Shown: piece by piece, positions 60,933 through 64,000 of the stretch
Layout of the letters: every line of letters starts with the position of its first letter
Position numbering within the stretch: the first letter of the stretch is position 1
Assembly: GCA_964397525.1 (NCBI GenBank)
Contig: CAYNIY010000004.1
Location: 1 to 64,000, forward strand
Length of the DNA stretch: 64,000 nt
Direction: 5' to 3'
Source of the DNA: Syntrophopropionicum sp964397525
GTDB lineage: Bacteria; Bacillota; Desulfotomaculia; Desulfotomaculales; Pelotomaculaceae
Made by a program: the position numbers and the translations under genes
Notes under the pieces: model-generated
Told to the model about the DNA's origin: nothing
Seen by the model: only the letters and a program-made list of their open reading frames with translations
The model's database searches: none

Positions 60933-62486
60933 ATGAATCTAGATTCAAATACTATTATTCAGATTATCATTCTAATCGGAGCTGCACTGCTGGCTTTTGG
61001 ATTAGGATATTTTCTCAGGAAATATCTTGCGGAAGCGAAAATTACCTCTGCTGAGGCTGAAGCCAGGAAAATAATTGAAGAGGCTGATAAAGGGGCAGAA
61101 GCCAAGAAAAGAGAAGCAGTTCTCGAAGCAAAAGAAGAAGTACTGAAACTTCGCAATGATGTGGAAAGGGAGAACAGGGAGCGCAGGTCGGAGCTGCAGA
61201 GGCTTGAACGCCGCCTGGTGCAAAAAGAAGAAACTTTAGATCGCAAGGTCGATTCTATTGAAAAAAAGGAAGAGGGCTTAAACAAAAAGGAAGCAGAAAT
61301 CGATGCTGTGAAAACACAGCTGTCTGAAGTTTATAAGAGGCAGTTAAATGAACTGGAACGTATATCCGGCTTGACATCTGAAGATGCCAAACAGATTCTG
61401 TTAGCCGATATTGAAAAAGAAATCCAGCATGAAGCGGCTGTATTAATTAAAGACATAGAGAATAAAGCCAAGGAAGAGGGAGACAAACGTGCCCGTGAAA
61501 TAGTTTCCCTGGCCATTCAAAGATGTGCCGCTGATCATGTTGCTGAGGTGACAGTGGCGGTAATACCGCTGCCAAGTGATGAAATGAAAGGACGCATTAT
61601 CGGCCGTGAAGGCAGGAATATAAGGGCCTTCGAAACCTTGACCGGCATAGACTTGATCATCGATGACACACCAGAAGCTGTCATATTATCCGGTTTTGAT
61701 CCGATCCGCAGGGAAGTAGCCAGGATCGCCCTCGAAAAGCTGATTGTTGACGGCAGGATACACCCGGCCAGGATAGAAGAAATGGTCGAAAAGGCACAAA
61801 AAGAAGTCAGCAACCAGATCAGAGAAGCAGGTGAACAAGCTTCCTTTGAGACCGGTGTACACGGGCTGCATCCCGAGATTATCACCCTCCTGGGAAGACT
61901 AAAATACCGTACTAGTTACGGGCAAAATGTCTTGAAGCACTCTGTTGAGGTTGCTCACCTGACTGGTTTAATGGCAGCAGAATTGGGCGTGGATATTCAA
62001 GTGGCCAAAAGAGCCGGGCTGCTGCATGACCTTGGAAAATCGGTGGATCACGAGGTAGAAGGTCCCCATGTGACCATTGGAGTTGATCTCGCCAAGAAAT
62101 ATCGTGAGTCGTATGATGTTGTTCATGCCATTGCCGCTCACCACGGCGATGAAGAAGCCAAGACAATTATCGCTGTACTGGTACAGGCTGCTGATGCTGT
62201 ATCCGCGGCCAGGCCGGGAGCTCGCAGAGAAACCCTGGAATCATATATTAAGCGCTTAACGAAACTTGAGGAAATTGCCAACTCCTTTGAAGGTGTGGAT
62301 AAATCATTCGCCATTCAGGCCGGACGCGAAGTGAGAATAATGGTCAAACCGGATAAAATTGACGATTTGTCGGCTATCCGGCTGGTACGGGAGATTGCCA
62401 ACAGGATTGAAAATGAACTGGATTATCCCGGCCAGATAAAAGTTGTTATTATCAGAGAGACCAGGGTGGTTGAGTACGCCAAGTAG
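60933..62486 (+). CDS. rny: Ribonuclease Y
   Basis: Membrane-anchored endoribonuclease that starts mRNA decay in Firmicutes. One N-terminal membrane helix (IIQIIILIGAALLAFGLGYF), a long coiled coil rich in Glu/Lys/Arg to about residue 190, a KH domain (KGRIIGREGRNIRAFETLTG), and an HD domain with HDLGKSVDHE. 517 aa. ATG at 60933 is six bases from aaggaggtga; GTG at 60924 lies in that site. With RNase J and PNPase, the window encodes three main decay enzymes. Confidence 0.97.
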   Translation: MNLDSNTIIQIIILIGAALLAFGLGYFLRKYLAEAKITSAEAEARKIIEEADKGAEAKKREAVLEAKEEVLKLRNDVERENRERRSELQRLERRLVQKEETLDRKVDSIEKKEEGLNKKEAEIDAVKTQLSEVYKRQLNELERISGLTSEDAKQILLADIEKEIQHEAAVLIKDIENKAKEEGDKRAREIVSLAIQRCAADHVAEVTVAVIPLPSDEMKGRIIGREGRNIRAFETLTGIDLIIDDTPEAVILSGFDPIRREVARIALEKLIVDGRIHPARIEEMVEKAQKEVSNQIREAGEQASFETGVHGLHPEIITLLGRLKYRTSYGQNVLKHSVEVAHLTGLMAAELGVDIQVAKRAGLLHDLGKSVDHEVEGPHVTIGVDLAKKYRESYDVVHAIAAHHGDEEAKTIIAVLVQAADAVSAARPGARRETLESYIKRLTKLEEIANSFEGVDKSFAIQAGREVRIMVKPDKIDDLSAIRLVREIANRIENELDYPGQIKVVIIRETRVVEYAK

Positions 62487-62542
62487 AAGTGTGCAATAAA
62501 AACCTGGAAACATTAATTAATATGTAATAATTCATGGTAAAA

Positions 62543-62597
62543 GGAAACATACCGCTGAGGGAGGTCACACCTTCCGCGCAGGTATGTTTTCTTGTTT
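62543..62597 (+). terminator. Terminator after rny
   Basis: GGAAACATACC pairs with GGTATGTTTTC at the base and GGGAGG with CCTTCC inside; TTGTTTTG follows. Longer than usual for a terminator, but with a T-rich tail. Confidence 0.6.
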
Positions 62598-62707
62598 TGC
62601 TTTGGCAGGAATAAGCGTTAGAGCACAGAATCACTTAAAAACAGCTGTTTGCCTGCCGGGTAGAAGGCAAGGTGATGGTTTTTAATAAAAAACAGGAGGT
62701 CAAACAT

Positions 62708-63487
62708 TTGCGCCTGCTGGTTATCGGTGATATTGTCGGGCGTCCCGGACGCCGGGCAGTTAAGGAAAATGTGAGCAGTTTAAAAAAGGAATTTAAACTG
62801 GATTTTGTGATAGCAAACGGGGAGAATGCCGCCGGGGGCAAAGGCATTACCGAAGAGACCGCGAGAGAGCTGTTCTCAGCTGGTGTGGATGTGCTCACCA
62901 TGGGCAACCATGTGTGGAATAAAAAAGAGGCATATGAATACATAGACAGGGAGACAAAAATCATCAGACCGGCCAATTTTCCACCTGGAGTGCCTGGTCT
63001 GGGAGCCGCAGTTTTTGATCTGCCAGGAGGAACTAATATAGGGATAATAAATATTGAGGGGCGGATATATCAACAGGCCATTGACTGCCCTTTCCGTAAG
63101 GCTGATGCTTTATTATTAAAAATGAGGGAGAAAACCAGGATCATTATTGTTGATTTTCACGCGGAAGCCACTTCGGAAAAGGTGGCTATGGGATGGTACC
63201 TGTCGGGTAGGGTTTCTGCGGTTGTTGGCACCCACACACATGTGCAGACAGCGGATGAAAGAATTTTACCCGGTGGAACAGCTTATATCACAGATTTAGG
63301 TATGACGGGTCCTATGGATTCAGTAATCGGGGTGAAAAAAGAAATCGCTATTCAAAAGTTCCTCACCCAGCTCCCTCAATATTTTGAGGTAGCAGCAGGG
63401 CCCTTTCAATTTAATGGCGTTATTATAGACATCGATGACAGTACAGGTGAGGCTGTATCGATTGAACGTATCCAAAATTATGAATGA
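62708..63487 (+). CDS. YmdB family metallophosphoesterase
   Basis: 259-aa TIGR00282-type phosphoesterase. Metal-binding motifs GDIVGRPGRRAV, ANGENAAGG, MGNHVWNK and the late VVGTHTHVQTAD and YITDLGMTGP. In Bacillus YmdB hydrolyses 2',3'-cyclic nucleotides and influences biofilm and motility choice. TTG at 62708 is eight bases from aggagg. The rny-ymdB-spoVS order is the same as in Bacillus. Confidence 0.92.
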   Translation: MRLLVIGDIVGRPGRRAVKENVSSLKKEFKLDFVIANGENAAGGKGITEETARELFSAGVDVLTMGNHVWNKKEAYEYIDRETKIIRPANFPPGVPGLGAAVFDLPGGTNIGIINIEGRIYQQAIDCPFRKADALLLKMREKTRIIIVDFHAEATSEKVAMGWYLSGRVSAVVGTHTHVQTADERILPGGTAYITDLGMTGPMDSVIGVKKEIAIQKFLTQLPQYFEVAAGPFQFNGVIIDIDDSTGEAVSIERIQNYE

Positions 63488-63541
63488 TACTGTAATTAGT
63501 TAGAATATTATGACTATAAATAAAATATTTGCAGCTGATTT

Positions 63542-63570
63542 AGAGGAATTTTATGGGCTTTCAGCGAAAT
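63542..63570 (+). promoter_or_regulatory. Sigma-H-like promoter for spoVS
   Basis: AGAGGAATT matches the sigma-H -35 (RnAGGAwWW) at every position; 12 bases later AGCGAAAT matches the -10 (RnnGAATww) except for A instead of T. spoVS is sigma-H dependent in Bacillus. 61 bases before the start codon. Confidence 0.6.
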
Positions 63571-63630
63571 ATATTTTCATACAGGGCTTTGATAAGTTCT
63601 TTATAAGGCAATGAAGGGGGTTTAACGCAA

Positions 63631-63891
63631 ATGGATGTATTAAAAGTTTCAGCAAAATCCAACCCAAACGCTGTAGCCGGCGCCCTGGCAGGCGTGCTCC
63701 GTGAACGGGGTACTGCTGAAATGCAAGCGATCGGAGCTGGCGCACTAAATCAAGCAGTTAAAGCCGTTGCGATTGCCAGAGGTTTTGTTGCGCCAAGCGG
63801 AGTCGACCTGATTTGCGTACCAGCATTTACCGATATAATCATCGATGGTGAAGAAAGGACCGCCATCAAACTTATTGTAGAGCCCAGATAG
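63631..63891 (+). CDS. spoVS: Stage V sporulation protein S
   Basis: 86-aa Alba-like protein needed for completion of sporulation; very conserved. VLKVSAKSNPNAVAGALAG and GAGALNQAVKAVAIARGFVA are diagnostic. ATG follows gaaggggg by about nine bases. Direct evidence that the organism belongs to a spore-forming lineage. Confidence 0.97.
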   Translation: MDVLKVSAKSNPNAVAGALAGVLRERGTAEMQAIGAGALNQAVKAVAIARGFVAPSGVDLICVPAFTDIIIDGEERTAIKLIVEPR

Positions 63892-63910
63892 AAAGCCGAA
63901 AAAATATAAT

Positions 63911-63957
63911 AAAAACCTGTTTATTATTTTCTTCAATAAACGGGTTTTATTTTTTCC
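63911..63957 (+). terminator. Terminator after spoVS
   Basis: AAAAACC(t)GTTTATT pairs with AATAAAC(g)GGTTTT across an eight-base loop, followed by ATTTTTT. Confidence 0.8.
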
Positions 63958-63974
63958 AAATGGGAAGGTGCAAT

Positions 63975-64000
63975 ATGAATAAGGCAAAACGTATGGACAG
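63975..64000 (+). CDS. Start of a further gene (partial, cut by window end)
   Basis: ATG at 63975 preceded by gggaaggtg at five bases; eight codons (MNKAKRMD) are visible. Too short to identify. Confidence 0.5.

Overview
This is about 64 kb of a draft chromosome with four runs of N. It comes from an anaerobic, endospore-forming member of the Firmicutes, and gene content and order most resemble the Desulfotomaculum/Pelotomaculum group of Peptococcaceae; that placement is inferred from synteny, not from a search. Evidence for the lifestyle: SpoVS behind a sigma-H-like promoter, a YtvI-type permease, SpoIIIE/FtsK, CodY, RNase J and RNase Y (Firmicutes signatures), and a small 2[4Fe-4S] ferredoxin (anaerobe). 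TTG start codons placed by a well-spaced Shine-Dalgarno sequence are frequent. No rRNA, tRNA, CRISPR array or transposase gene was seen.

Layout. (1) 1-8.7 kb: tRNA modification, chromosome resolution, proteolysis and nutrient sensing (trmFO, xerC, hslV, hslU, codY), then translation genes (rpsB, tsf, pyrH, frr), a one-domain PASTA-like protein and a ferredoxin. (2) 8.7-16.7 kb: isoprenoid and envelope genes (uppS, cdsA, a permease cut by a gap, dxr, rseP, ispG) and proS. (3) 16.7-19 kb: a repeat-rich break in the usual proS-polC-rimP order, holding a glycosyltransferase and an MgtC-like protein. (4) 19-31.9 kb: rimP-nusA-rnpM-infB-rbfA-nrnA-truB-ribF-rpsO-pnp, then an M16 peptidase and dut. 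(5) 31.9-40.6 kb: a secreted stalk-domain/caspase-like protein, the lysine/diaminopimelate genes dapB-asd-dapA, RNase J, a nitroreductase and a second secreted stalk-domain protein. (6) 40.7-45.2 kb: a TPP riboswitch and thiD-thiM-thiE-thiC-HAD phosphatase. (7) 45.4-50.6 kb: uppP, ftsK/spoIIIE, mnmH and a RodZ-like protein. (8) 50.9-55.6 kb: a minus-strand fatty-acid-kinase pair (FakA/DegV), yajQ, rimO. (9) 55.9-64 kb: cinA, a DEAD-box helicase, recA (SOS box), recX, a candidate structured RNA, rny, ymdB, spoVS and the first codons of another gene.

The genes form a housekeeping backbone: translation factors and RNA processing, the MEP isoprenoid route feeding undecaprenyl phosphate, phospholipid synthesis, DAP for peptidoglycan, de novo thiamine, and DNA repair. 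The accessory signal is in the intergenic DNA. Hairpin repeats with a nearly constant core and variable self-complementary arms, plus a second composite repeat, cluster at places where the usual gene order is interrupted; three of the four assembly gaps fall inside or beside them. The most interesting items are these repeats, a candidate ~205-nt structured RNA upstream of rny, a three-way-junction repeat near 55.65 kb, and the secreted caspase-like protein at 32.3-33.9 kb.
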